DNA of 64,000 nucleotides from Lewinellaceae bacterium (lineage in GTDB: Bacteria > Bacteroidota > Bacteroidia > Chitinophagales > Saprospiraceae), in NCBI GenBank assembly GCA_020636405.1, contig JACJXW010000007.1, positions 310,001 to 374,000 of the forward strand. Reading direction: 5' to 3'. Below the pieces are notes generated by a model that was not told where the DNA came from, ran no database searches, and saw only the letters and a program-made list of their open reading frames with translations. Shown one piece after another: positions 7,895 to 16,756 of this stretch (the first letter of the stretch is position 1; every line of letters begins with the position of its first letter). Both the position numbers and the translations under genes were made by a program.

Positions 7895-8146
7895 AAATTG
7901 ATTGCAGAAAGAATAGGAATTGAATTTGAGTAAAATTGGAAAGACAGCTTTTTGAGAAAAGCAAAAAAAACAGATATCCGGGAACTATCTTTCCGGCCTT
8001 GCCGTTTGCCATCTAAATCTATCTAAATATCATGTACCCAAAATATCATTCTTCACAGCAGTTTATGCAAACGAGCTTTCCTTTCAGGCTGACTCGTTGG
8101 TGGGTGATTTTTTGGGGCTTCAGCCTATGATCTTGCCATCCAGCCC

Positions 8147-8313
8147 AGTGGTTAGTCAACGTATGAATGTCGGGTAAGATATCTGTGTATTTTTCGCCTG
8201 ATCGAGGCGGAGGTTCGGGATCGTAGCCGTAGCTACGAAGCCCGGTTCTCCAACGATGAGCAGGCGAAAAAGACACCATAGGTTACCCGAGAATTTATGC
8301 TTGACTAACCACT
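8147..8313. repeat. Palindromic 167-bp MITE-like element
   Basis: The outer ends are inverted repeats: AGTGGTTAGTCAA at 8147-8159 and TTGACTAACCACT at 8301-8313, with a second matching block (CGGGTAA at 8171-8177, TTACCCG on the other side). A nested pair, TTTTTCGCCTGATCG and its imperfect complement CGATGAGCAGGCGAAAAA, brackets a central CGTAGC/GCTACG palindrome. The whole element can form one long hairpin. It contains no credible gene. The structure suggests a miniature inverted-repeat element or a large repetitive extragenic palindrome. Confidence 0.65.
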
Positions 8314-8446
8314 AGTCCTCTTTTTTGTTGAGGGCTTCCTGAATTTTTTTTTCGACAGCTTTGACCATTGGAAACGCGTGGTACTGTCATCGGTATCCCC
8401 ATTTCCGAACTCAGATGATATCGTTTCAAAACCTAACAAAAAATAT

Positions 8447-9790
8447 ATGCCAAAGACTTATGAAGTAGTCCCCGAAAAATTGCTGGTGAAGCTTTATGAG
8501 CACCCGTTGGAAACAGGACAGGGTGCCATCCCTTGCCTCACCTACGTGACGGAAGGGTTGAAGCCTCTTGGGCAAAAAGAGATGGCCCTCACCATCAGCG
8601 GCCATGGCGCCGGCGGAGAGCCGCCTCCGGAACCACTTTACTTTTTCCAGAGTATTTACAGCCTGGCGGAAAAGGGCAGTACGGTGGATGTCGGAGGAGT
8701 ATCCCGGCTGGAGGGGGATTTTTTCCCGGGGAAGCTGGCCGTCATCTACGGGCCGCCCAAGATGATCAAAGGCATCGATATCCCAACAGATGCGCTCACC
8801 CTGGTGCTGGTGACTACCAGAGAACTCGAGGTGGCAAATGCATTCGGGCAATTGCGCCTGCTGGCGCTGCTGGGAAAGGCCTACCGCTATTTCCCCTTTC
8901 CGGTATGGACGGATATCCTACGTGAGGAACTGCCCCAGGTAGCGGGAATGGAGAACAGCATCCTGGCTTCCGTGCCCCGAATAGGCTCTTTAAAGGCATA
9001 TGTAATCAAGGAAGGCAATAGGGTCAAATTTTACCCCCATAGCACCTATGTTTTCCCAGGCGAAGCGCCACCGGATGGGCCCTTCGCCTTTTTAACCCGC
9101 TTATCTCCCGGTGCGGATTCTTGTCTGGTTTGGGCGCCCGGGCAAAAGGGCCCCGAGGCAATTTCCGGGCCTGAAAGAACGGCGGACAGATTGGGGGGCT
9201 GCTTTTTAATGGTGTCCCATACTCCTGGAAATAATATCGGAGGGATGATCGAAGATGGCTTCTATTTCATCTTCGATGACGAAAATTGGCAGGCTTTTAA
9301 ATCGGCGCTGGCCGATGGGAAGGCTTTCTCGGCTTCTACAGATGACGGCAGCCTGCAGTTCGCTCTGGACTGGAGCCAGGGCAAAAGCACGTTCGTCAAT
9401 CCGGTCGACGGCCGTTCATTGACGGGCGCCTGGAATAAATATGGCCCCGATGCGCCTCGTCAGGAAAAACCTTCCAACCGGTTGGCACTTCATGAGATCG
9501 TGCTGTTGTCTCCGGAAGCGGAATTCACGGTGAATGTGGACGTAGACACATTTTACGCCTACATCAGCCGCCTGAAGGAGGTGGCGGGAAAAGCCCCTTT
9601 ACCGGAATCCTTTCCCGGAGTTTGGGTGGTGCAAGTGGATCTGCTTCCCGATGCTCCACCGGTTTTTTCTACGCCTGAAAAGCAGCAGGGCCAGGAGCTG
9701 AGCAGAGCCCTGATCAGCGAAATGAAAAAGTTGCCGGGAATTAAGGCCAAATACCGGAAGGTGCAGGTTCTATTCTATTTTAGAAGGTAA
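8447..9790 (+). CDS. Hypothetical 447-residue cytosolic protein
   Basis: I chose ATG 8447 (MPKTYEVVPEKLLVKLYEHP) over the earlier start at 8378 because the preceding codons have no protein-like character and the region just upstream is AT-rich. No signal peptide or membrane helix is present, so it is probably cytosolic. One segment (GLKPLGQKEMALTI, then a proline-rich stretch, FFQSIYSLAEKGSTVDVGG and FFPGKLAVIYGPP) recalls the C-terminal DUF3480 region of SARA-like proteins and its few bacterial relatives; I hold this link with low confidence. The second half contains LSPEAEFTVNVDVDTFYAYI and ends VQVLFYFRR. It has no operon partner. Confidence 0.65.
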   Translation: MPKTYEVVPEKLLVKLYEHPLETGQGAIPCLTYVTEGLKPLGQKEMALTISGHGAGGEPPPEPLYFFQSIYSLAEKGSTVDVGGVSRLEGDFFPGKLAVIYGPPKMIKGIDIPTDALTLVLVTTRELEVANAFGQLRLLALLGKAYRYFPFPVWTDILREELPQVAGMENSILASVPRIGSLKAYVIKEGNRVKFYPHSTYVFPGEAPPDGPFAFLTRLSPGADSCLVWAPGQKGPEAISGPERTADRLGGCFLMVSHTPGNNIGGMIEDGFYFIFDDENWQAFKSALADGKAFSASTDDGSLQFALDWSQGKSTFVNPVDGRSLTGAWNKYGPDAPRQEKPSNRLALHEIVLLSPEAEFTVNVDVDTFYAYISRLKEVAGKAPLPESFPGVWVVQVDLLPDAPPVFSTPEKQQGQELSRALISEMKKLPGIKAKYRKVQVLFYFRR

Positions 9791-10171
9791 TGGACGCAAA
9801 TGTGTTTCCTCCTGTCTCCAACGGTAATGCCGGTGTTGTCATATTACAGCTTAAGAGTTTGTTCAAATTTCTTCGCTGATCTCTTTCTTTAGTTCTTCGG
9901 CTACTTTTTCCTCCAGGGCACAATGCTCGTCGGCATTTGTCATCCCTTCCCAGGGGGGAAGAAACCGGATGCCGAAGATGGATTCTCCCAGGTTGCCTTC
10001 ACATCAAAGCATTGATTATCAGCACACTCATATCATTCCAAGGACAAAACCAACCCTTCAGCCACGATTTTTTTGATTAAACAATACCACCCGTGCATCG
10101 TTTCCTCATCATTGTGCATATAGTGATCAGCATATGCGAAGTGTCATTCTTTAATACCATAAAAATTAATC
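9791..10171. other. Intergenic region with a minus-strand gene-end relic
   Basis: Between the hypothetical protein and the lipoprotein there is no intact gene. On the minus strand a frame ending at 9863-9865 encodes about 45 residues without a start (GESIFGIRFLPPWEGMTNAD, then a Glu/Lys-rich helix). It looks like the C terminus of a lost protein. The last 100 bases before 10172 are AT-rich and may hold the promoter of the lipoprotein gene, but no convincing TAnnTTTG box is visible. Confidence 0.3.
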
Positions 10172-11695
10172 ATGAATATCAGATTTATAACATTGCTGAT
10201 CCTAACCAGCGCGATGCTCTTTTTCACGTCTTGTGAAAAAGAAAATTACGATAAAATCATTTACGAAGATCCTAACTATGATCCCGGTGAGTTCTACGAA
10301 AACAGTCCTATTCAAGCGGTAACTTCCGGAAATAGCGACGCCATACAACTGGGATGCGTACAAGTGAACTTCCCTTTTTCTCTCCAATTAGAAAACGATC
10401 AAACCCTGACGGTAACAACTTATGCCGAATTCGAAGCAGCCGTGAGTTCTTCAGAGTCCGTTGCTCTTGATTTTGAGTACCCGGTAGAGGGCGTCAATCA
10501 CCTTGGCCTCGCCCAGACGTTCAACGATGCGCTGAGCCTGGGAAGAAGTTTTGCCACTTGCGTACCCACTAAAGGTTGGGGCCGGAGCCAATCCAGTGGC
10601 ACAACCCTACCTGCCTTCCTCATGACTGAATATTGCATAGATCTAGACTATCCGGTGAGTTTGGTAGACGGCCAGGGAAATACGTATACAGCGGCCAATG
10701 AGTCGGATTTTGTTAAGCATTCGCTGGCACATTCAGATCTCTTTTTTACCCTGCCTCTGACTGTCAGATACAATCAGGCCATTACGGATATTACCAGTTT
10801 AGAGAAAATGTTTGATGCTTTTTCCATATGCAACGAGAGCAATTACATGCCTTTGCAAGAAGGAGCCAATGGGAGTATGGCGCATCCGTTTGACTGTTTC
10901 ACCTTTGTATTTCCATTTGAGGTGCTGATTGTGGAACCCGACACGATCTCCACCATCGATGATGAGGATGAATTGGTCCAGTTATCCCTTTCCGGTGAAG
11001 AGTATGAGTTCATTTATCCCATCGATATTGAGGACGAATTTGGGACCACCACTACGCTAAACAGCGACCTGGGCCTTATTCAAACGTTCGTCGACTGTGG
11101 CGTCATTACCGTAGACACCACACCTGTCGATCCATGTGAGACAGAGGCCCACATCTTGCTTTTTTATAATGGATTGAACATTCTGACCTTAAACAGATAC
11201 GAATATGAAATGAATTATCCGATCACCCTTATTGTGGAAGGAAATCAAGTCGTCCTCAATAGTGATTCAGATTATCTACCAGCCATAGGAGGATCACCTT
11301 TCTCTCCCCAAAGTGCTGAAATCGTATATCCAGTATCCATCACCCAGTTTGGCCGGACACTCGTGTTTAATAGCGATCAGGATGTATGTGGCTTTTATGC
11401 CACGCTGGACGAGGATTGTACGAACAAACCTGCCCATATCCAGCTTTTCCATAATACCGTAGGGGCACCGACGACATGTGCCTTCTTTGTCGAGTATCCC
11501 ATGAATCTATCACGAAACGGAGTACAAATTCAAATACAGGACAGAGATGATTACCTCATCGCATTGAACGACCCCGGCGCATATGATGAGTTGGAAATTG
11601 TCTATCCCGTATCCGTTTCTAAAACAAATAATGGCCAACAAATCACATTTAACTCGGATGGTGAAATCTGTGACTATCTGGAATCCTGCTTCTAA
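10172..11695 (+). CDS. Secreted lipoprotein with repeated Cys/FPF-type domains
   Basis: This 507-residue protein starts with MNIRFITLLILTSAMLFFTS and then Cys (lipobox FTSC), so it should be a lipoprotein anchored by Cys20. The mature part contains about five units of roughly 90 residues. Each has a Cys followed by a short strand such as VNFPFSL, VFPFEVL or VEYPMNL, a Gly/Asn/Ser-rich turn, an (F/L)NSD word and another Cys. I do not recognise a catalytic motif; the architecture suggests a beta-rich surface adhesion or scaffold protein. A hairpin follows (11711-11739), then an ECF sigma factor and a barrel protein on the same strand. This order recurs in Bacteroidota, where ECF genes sit next to envelope proteins. 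Confidence 0.75.
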   Translation: MNIRFITLLILTSAMLFFTSCEKENYDKIIYEDPNYDPGEFYENSPIQAVTSGNSDAIQLGCVQVNFPFSLQLENDQTLTVTTYAEFEAAVSSSESVALDFEYPVEGVNHLGLAQTFNDALSLGRSFATCVPTKGWGRSQSSGTTLPAFLMTEYCIDLDYPVSLVDGQGNTYTAANESDFVKHSLAHSDLFFTLPLTVRYNQAITDITSLEKMFDAFSICNESNYMPLQEGANGSMAHPFDCFTFVFPFEVLIVEPDTISTIDDEDELVQLSLSGEEYEFIYPIDIEDEFGTTTTLNSDLGLIQTFVDCGVITVDTTPVDPCETEAHILLFYNGLNILTLNRYEYEMNYPITLIVEGNQVVLNSDSDYLPAIGGSPFSPQSAEIVYPVSITQFGRTLVFNSDQDVCGFYATLDEDCTNKPAHIQLFHNTVGAPTTCAFFVEYPMNLSRNGVQIQIQDRDDYLIALNDPGAYDELEIVYPVSVSKTNNGQQITFNSDGEICDYLESCF

Positions 11696-11710
11696 ATAAA
11701 ACTCTGCTTA

Positions 11711-11739
11711 ATCCCGGTGGGCAAAAAGTCCGCCGGGAT
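11711..11739 (+). terminator. Hairpin between lipoprotein and ECF sigma genes
   Basis: ATCCCGGTGG at 11711-11720 pairs with CCGCCGGGAT at 11730-11739 (ten pairs including one G-T) around a nine-base A-rich loop. No T-run follows, so it may be a weak terminator or attenuator that lets some transcripts continue into the sigma gene. Confidence 0.5.
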
Positions 11740-11759
11740 AATCCTTGAAGAACTAATCA

Positions 11760-12308
11760 ATGATATCAAATTCTACATTAGAAGCGGTTAAGAACAAAGA
11801 CAAGAACTCGTTCAAGGTTCTATATCAGCAATGTATACCTTACGTATATACCGTCGTTCAGCGACACCTTTCCAATAACAGCGACGTGCCCGATGTCATC
11901 CAGGAAATATTTGCGAGGGTGTTCTTGAGCATCCACACCTTTGACGCTAAAAAAGGCGAATTCAAATCTTGGTTACGTAGATTGGCCATTAACCAATGCT
12001 ATCAGTATTATCGAAAGGAAAATTTTGTTCAACTACATGTCGAATTGGATAATGCACATGAGGTGGCTGATGATGAGCTTCTTTTAGGTGAACTAACCAA
12101 GGAAGAAATTGAAGAATTACTGGACAACATGCCGGATGGATACCGAAGAGTATTTCTTCTTGTCATAATTGATGAATATACCCATGAAGAAGTGGGTGAA
12201 TTACTTGGAATATCTGCGGACTCTTCACGGTCTCAGCTCTCCCGTGCAAAGAAATGGTTGCGCAAACATACTCCTCCCACTATTAAATCTTTGGCAAATG
12301 GACTCTAA
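11760..12308 (+). CDS. ECF-type RNA polymerase sigma factor
   Basis: The 182-residue protein has the two usual sigma-70 ECF domains. Region 2 lies at about residues 20-85, with DVPDVIQEIFARVF and FKSWLRRLAINQCYQYYRKE. Region 4 lies at about 115-170, with MPDGYRRVFLLVIIDEYTHE, then EVGELLGISADSSRSQLSRA, the helix-turn-helix that reads the -35 element. The downstream gene begins inside its 3' end (ATG 12298, 11-bp overlap) and encodes a protein with one membrane helix after about 50 cytosolic residues, the place expected for an anti-sigma segment. I infer that the pair forms a sigma/anti-sigma switch controlling envelope genes, perhaps the upstream lipoprotein. Confidence 0.92.
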   Translation: MISNSTLEAVKNKDKNSFKVLYQQCIPYVYTVVQRHLSNNSDVPDVIQEIFARVFLSIHTFDAKKGEFKSWLRRLAINQCYQYYRKENFVQLHVELDNAHEVADDELLLGELTKEEIEELLDNMPDGYRRVFLLVIIDEYTHEEVGELLGISADSSRSQLSRAKKWLRKHTPPTIKSLANGL

Positions 12309-13692
12309 TCATAAAAACCTTCAAGATAAGCTTAACCGATCACCTCAAATTCCCGACGAACTCCAGTGGGAGCATATGGAAGATGGTATCTATTCCAAAA
12401 TGGATGAGATCAATCATCAAGATGCTGATCGAAAAAATCGCAGGATTTTGTTCTTGCTATTTCTGTCTTTCGCGGCCTTGCTCCTGGCCTTTGCGTTCCT
12501 TTATCAAGAGTCCTCAACAGAGAACAACGCTACATCATTGGCCATCACTCCGAGCGATCCACTCAGCCAGCCGGATGAACAGCTTTTGAAGTCAAATGAA
12601 TTGAATACCCCGGAATCAGATTTGGACATAAAAAGAAAGAAAGAATCAGAAAACACTTTCACTCCATCTTTCGGTGCTCTCCAGAGCAAAGAGATAAACC
12701 TGGACAAAACACCAGAAAACAGCCAGGCAAATCACTCATCTCCATATTCCACGGCCCAGGCCAGGCATAAGGCACCGGACATCCATTCTTCTCAACTCCT
12801 GCCAGAGGAGCCATTCACTCCACGGAGAACGGAAGGGATGACTAGAGAGAACATAAATACCGAAAATACTATCAGCCGTCGTATCGCCGATCTGGATTTT
12901 ATTAATCATTCACTACTTCTGTTAAACATAGAAAGACGACTGCCTGAGGACGCCTTTTCAGGAATCACGAATAAAGTTCAGGCCTCTAAAGGTTTAGATT
13001 ACTTGATCCGATTTTCCAGCGGGATCTCCACATGGGACTTTGGATATGGTTCAACAGATCCAATCAGAAAAGAATACGAGAAAAGCAGGCTTTCCTTTAC
13101 CGCTCAAGTCAACTATCAACATTTTATCCATAAACGATACTTTCTTATAACCGGATTGGTTTATCAGCAATTGGAGAGCAGGCTGGATTGGTCTGATAAC
13201 ATCGATGATTACCGCGTAGCCCTTGAAGGCGTAGTGATCGGAACGAAAACCAATGCGCTCACTGGAGAAACGGAAGAAGTCCGGGGCGATGTAGAGGTTG
13301 GTGTCGAAGCCGAGAGAATAGTCAGGCATCATAACCGGCATACCCTGATACAACTCCCTCTGGGTGTGGGCATGCAACACCAGTTCGGGGCACTCAACTG
13401 GTACATCCAAGCCGGAACATCCGTCAATATTTGGGGGCATAGTACTGGACGAATATTACAGCCAGACAACGTATATGATTACAACGGGGCCTCAAATGAA
13501 TTCTATCAGAGCAGTTGGGCCATTAATGGGTTTGTGGAAACCGGGCTGGGACTGCCCCTCAATCATGCCTGGGGCCTAAATGCTGCAATAGGGTATCAAA
13601 AAGCCTGGTCCAACTGGAGCTTGGAAGACGGGGTTCAAATGCGTCCTCAAATATTTAGCCTGCAGTTGGGGCTCACACACCAGATCAGGTAG
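12298..13692 (+). CDS. Single-TM protein with C-terminal beta-barrel-like domain, putative anti-sigma partner
   Basis: ATG 12298 overlaps the sigma gene by 11 bp and gives MDSNHKNLQDKLNRSPQIPD, more credible than the upstream in-frame start that would lie inside the sigma gene. The 464-residue product has about 45 cytosolic residues and one helix (ILFLLFLSFAALLLAFAFLY). A polar, low-complexity periplasmic region of about 200 residues follows. The C-terminal 200 residues have alternating aromatic strands (LIRFSSGISTWDFGYG, QVNYQHFIHKRYFLITGLVY) and end with FSLQLGLTHQIR, like an outer-membrane PorT/OMP-type barrel. Such inner-membrane-anchored proteins with barrel-like ends follow ECF sigma genes in Saprospiria. 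The anti-sigma function is inferred from position only. Confidence 0.75.
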   Translation: MDSNHKNLQDKLNRSPQIPDELQWEHMEDGIYSKMDEINHQDADRKNRRILFLLFLSFAALLLAFAFLYQESSTENNATSLAITPSDPLSQPDEQLLKSNELNTPESDLDIKRKKESENTFTPSFGALQSKEINLDKTPENSQANHSSPYSTAQARHKAPDIHSSQLLPEEPFTPRRTEGMTRENINTENTISRRIADLDFINHSLLLLNIERRLPEDAFSGITNKVQASKGLDYLIRFSSGISTWDFGYGSTDPIRKEYEKSRLSFTAQVNYQHFIHKRYFLITGLVYQQLESRLDWSDNIDDYRVALEGVVIGTKTNALTGETEEVRGDVEVGVEAERIVRHHNRHTLIQLPLGVGMQHQFGALNWYIQAGTSVNIWGHSTGRILQPDNVYDYNGASNEFYQSSWAINGFVETGLGLPLNHAWGLNAAIGYQKAWSNWSLEDGVQMRPQIFSLQLGLTHQIR

Positions 13693-13705
13693 GCCCATCG
13701 AGGCT

Positions 13706-13897
13706 GTGGCGAAGGTGCCGGACCGGAGCATTCAATTCTTTGTCAAAATGAATGAGTGTGCCCTATTCTTCGAAGGGCTGGTGGCTACTCACTCTTTGTG
13801 GAGAGACAAGAAATTGGAAGTCGCGCAATTTTTTAAAGATGCTTATCGGGTAATTGAGAGTGGGGAATATGATTTGATTGAGAAGCCCAGCAAATGA
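13706..13897 (+). CDS. Small hypothetical ORF, possible C-terminal relic
   Basis: A GTG-started frame (an internal ATG lies at 13748) encodes 63 residues, with KMNECALFFEGLVATHSLW and a charged C terminus ending YDLIEKPSK. The composition is protein-like and it starts 14 bp after the barrel gene on the same strand, but no family is recognised. It could be the surviving end of a larger gene. Confidence 0.3.
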   Translation: MAKVPDRSIQFFVKMNECALFFEGLVATHSLWRDKKLEVAQFFKDAYRVIESGEYDLIEKPSK

Positions 13898-14554
13898 AGT
13901 TCAATTCATTTCACATAAACAGATGTTCGTTCACACCTCTGCTTACAATCATTCATTTGTGGTTGTTCCAAGAAGTGATTCCCTGAAAATCCATTAACTT
14001 CATACCCGAAACGCCCCCGCTGTGGAAGCAGAAACGCCGGTTTCAAGCCGGGCAAAAAGCCAGATTCCCTGGCAAAAAAGCTCAAAACACCCCAAACAAA
14101 CCCAAAAAACTTTTAACCCGTTTTACAAACCCAAAAATTCGTGTTTAAAAACACTGATTATCAACCACTTAAAAACCTCATTCCAGCCCAAGGGGGACCG
14201 CCTATTTTGTAAGGCCCTGATATACATTTGTTTATAGATAAAAAATTATTTCAGCTTTACTTTATGAACGACTGTCTATCAAGGCTTTATTTTTTCACCA
14301 AATTTTATTCAGTGCAATTTTAGTGCAAAGCCAACTGTCTTTAGTGCAAAAACTTACCATCCTTTACTACCGCAGCCTCGCGAAAATCTGAAATCTGACA
14401 TTTTCGTCTTCAACGCAGCACCTCCAAGAAAACACCTAAAATCCCTTTTTTGCATCATTTTTCGAAAAACAGTGCAAGCTCCCTGCCCGAAAACTTTCTT
14501 CCTTCCACCAGTTCGCGGAGTTTTGTGGTATTCGTTTAACCAAAACTCCAAAGA
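13898..14554. other. Intergenic region without a recognisable gene
   Basis: About 650 bp of AT-rich sequence, with AAAAC-rich words around 14060-14160 and two GTGCAA-containing direct words near 14310-14350 (TTTAGTGCAAA twice). No open frame here has protein-like composition. It probably includes the promoter of the FISUMP lipoprotein at 14555. Confidence 0.4.
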
Positions 14555-15067
14555 ATGAAACGGATACTTTCCAACCTCATGCTCATCCTCCTGATGCTCA
14601 CTCTTGCAGTAGCCTGCCAGAAGGATGTGGTTGCCCCCGTACAGAATGAAGGCAAGGTTGCCCTGCGAACCCTGGACCTTACTCCGGAAACCCTCCAAAG
14701 CGTCCATGACGCCCTCGCCATCAGGATCGACGAACTGTACAATGACGGTACGCTGACCGCACAACAGAGAAATTACCTGGCCAACCTGATGAAAAAGCTG
14801 CAAAAGGCTATCGACAAAGAAAACTATGAAGAAGCCAACCTCATCCTCGAAGACGGCCTCCTGGATTACCTGGAAATCCTGGCAGATGAGGATGTATTGT
14901 CCGATGAACTATTCCTTGAGCTCCAGGCCATCGCGACCGACACGCCCCTCGATCACGGCTCCGTCTTTCTCGGAGGGGTGGAATACCAATGGAAACTTAT
15001 GGTGTATATTCTGGACCAAATTCACCCACCCATTCCGGATGAAATTCACCCACCTGTTCCGGACTAA
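14555..15067 (+). pseudogene. FISUMP lipoprotein, 5' part, interrupted by IS21 element
   Basis: The N terminus MKRILSNLMLILLMLTLAVA followed by Cys is a lipoprotein signal (lipobox AVAC). A helical region of about 100 residues follows (TLQSVHDALAIRIDELYNDG, then a KKLQKAIDKENYEEA segment), and then GGVEYQWKLM, the start of a FISUMP domain. At 15002 the sequence passes into the IS21 left end; the ORF continues by chance through its subterminal repeats (IHPPIPDEIHPPVPD) to a stop at 15067. Joining 15002 to 17580 gives VEYQWKLMEDGNKWLVENLR in one frame and a 329-residue lipoprotein ending at 18121. The original product was probably a surface-exposed lipoprotein. Confidence 0.85.
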
Positions 15068-15152
15068 ATTCACCCACCCTTTGGAGCCTGCGTGAAGAGG
15101 TGAAAAACATTTTTTCACCGGCCATGTGTAGCTTGCTGGAAAGCGAGAATAG

Positions 15153-16715
15153 ATGGCCAATACCCTTACACGCATGCAACAGATCCGGATGATCCTACAA
15201 GCTCATAGCCGGGGCCAAAAAATCCGGGCGATAGCCCGTACAGTGGGGCTGGACCGCAATACGGTGCGTACCTACCTTCGGCGGTGCCTGGCGCATGAAG
15301 CGGATACCCAGGCATTGCTGTTACTGAGCGACGAAGCGCTCAGTAGGATTGCTTACGAGCCAATAGCTGAAAAAGCGGTGGACGGGCGGCTGGCTGATTT
15401 TGAACAGCGCCTGCCCGGCTGGCTCATCGAGTTGGGCAAAACCGGCGTCACGCGGCAATTGCTATGGCAGGAATACCGCCAGGCCCGTCCAGGCGGCTAT
15501 GGCTACGCCCAATTTTGTGAGCGGCTCAGAGCCTACTGCCGCCGCCAGGATGCAGTGATGCATTTTGAACACAAAGCCGGCGAAAGGCTCATGATCGACT
15601 TTGCCGGCAAAATGCTTTCCTATGTGGAGCCTAAAACCGGCGAGGTGGCCAGTTGCCCGGTGTTTATAGCCGTGCTGCCATTCAGTGGCTACAGCTATGT
15701 GGAAGCCTTGCCCAGCCAGCGCCAGGAGGATTTTATCCGCGCTATCGCCAATGCTTTTGCTTATTTGGGTGGCGTACCAGCCTGCGGGCTAATCGACAAC
15801 CTGAAAAGCGGGGTGAAGCGCGCCAACCGTTACGAGCCTGCTTTTACCGAACTGCTTGAACAGCTCAGCCTGCATTATGGCTGTACCTTCATGGCCGCGC
15901 GTGTAGCCAAACCGCGCGACAAGCCCAGTGTAGAACGGGAGGTGCAGTTGGCTTACGAGCGTATTTACGCCCCTTTACGCAATGAGCAGGCCACTTCTCT
16001 AGCGGGGCTTAACAATGCCATCCGCCAGCAGTTGGCCAAACACCACCAGAAGCCTTTTCAGCGTAAAGCCGGAGGCAACCGCCTGGCGCTTTTCCAGGGT
16101 CACGAACGGCCCTTGTTGTCCGCTCTGCCGGCTACGGCCTTTGAAGTGAAGTACTGCGTCAAAGCCAAGGTGCAGCGCAATTACCACATCGTCATCGGGC
16201 AGGACTGGCATTACTACAGCGTCCCTTACGAGTATATTGACAAGAAGGTACAGGTGGTTTACACCTCCCGTGAAGTGGAAGTGTACTACCAGAACAAGCG
16301 AATCGCCTTGCACCAGCGCAGCCGCCTGCCTTACAGTTACACCACCCTGCCGGGCCACATGCCGCCCGCCCACCGGCACTACCTGGAGCAACGCGGTTGG
16401 ACAGCGGAGTACTTCCTGGACAAAGCCCGCCAGGTTGGCCCCTGCTGCCTGGCTGCCATTGAACAGATACTGTCCACCAAGCTGTTTATCGAACAAACCT
16501 ATAACTCTTGCCTGGGCTTACTCCGCCTTGTTAACAAATACAGTGCCGCTCGCCTGGAAGCAGCTTGCTGCCGAGCCCTGCGTGGACACCGCATCAACTA
16601 TACCATTATCCACAACATCCTTAAGAATAACCTGGACAAACTCGAACAGCCCACAGAGGTGCTATCCCCGATTCCGGAGCATGGCAATATCCGGGGGCCG
16701 GAGGCATACCAGTAA
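15153..16715 (+). CDS. istA: IS21-family transposase IstA
   Basis: The 520-residue protein has an N-terminal helix-turn-helix (GQKIRAIARTVGLDRNTVRT) and a DDE retroviral-integrase-type core. Visible catalytic surroundings are GERLMIDFAGKML (first Asp), CGLIDNLKSGV (second Asp) and KPSVEREVQLAYERIYAPLR (Glu). The C-terminal beta-rich domain (YYSVPYEYIDKKVQVVYTSR) is the usual Mu-transposase-like C-terminal region. Length and order match IstA. It is followed after 41 bp by istB. No frame defects are visible. Confidence 0.95.
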   Translation: MANTLTRMQQIRMILQAHSRGQKIRAIARTVGLDRNTVRTYLRRCLAHEADTQALLLLSDEALSRIAYEPIAEKAVDGRLADFEQRLPGWLIELGKTGVTRQLLWQEYRQARPGGYGYAQFCERLRAYCRRQDAVMHFEHKAGERLMIDFAGKMLSYVEPKTGEVASCPVFIAVLPFSGYSYVEALPSQRQEDFIRAIANAFAYLGGVPACGLIDNLKSGVKRANRYEPAFTELLEQLSLHYGCTFMAARVAKPRDKPSVEREVQLAYERIYAPLRNEQATSLAGLNNAIRQQLAKHHQKPFQRKAGGNRLALFQGHERPLLSALPATAFEVKYCVKAKVQRNYHIVIGQDWHYYSVPYEYIDKKVQVVYTSREVEVYYQNKRIALHQRSRLPYSYTTLPGHMPPAHRHYLEQRGWTAEYFLDKARQVGPCCLAAIEQILSTKLFIEQTYNSCLGLLRLVNKYSAARLEAACCRALRGHRINYTIIHNILKNNLDKLEQPTEVLSPIPEHGNIRGPEAYQ

Positions 16716-16756
16716 AGGCCTATTAACCATCATTATCCACTTTTAAATCTGAAACC

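Noticed and set aside
8046..8279. 77-codon minus-strand frame over the palindromic element
   Set aside because: It mostly translates the inverted-repeat element and has no protein-like character.
14022..14237. 71-codon plus-strand frame in the intergenic region
   Set aside because: Low-complexity Lys/Pro/Ser-rich reading of AAAAC repeats; no start context and no neighbours.
15015..15085. Regular AAATTCACCCACC repeats that look like a small CRISPR or satellite
   Set aside because: They are the subterminal repeats of the IS21 element and are mirrored at 17522-17560; there are no spacers of constant length and no cas genes.
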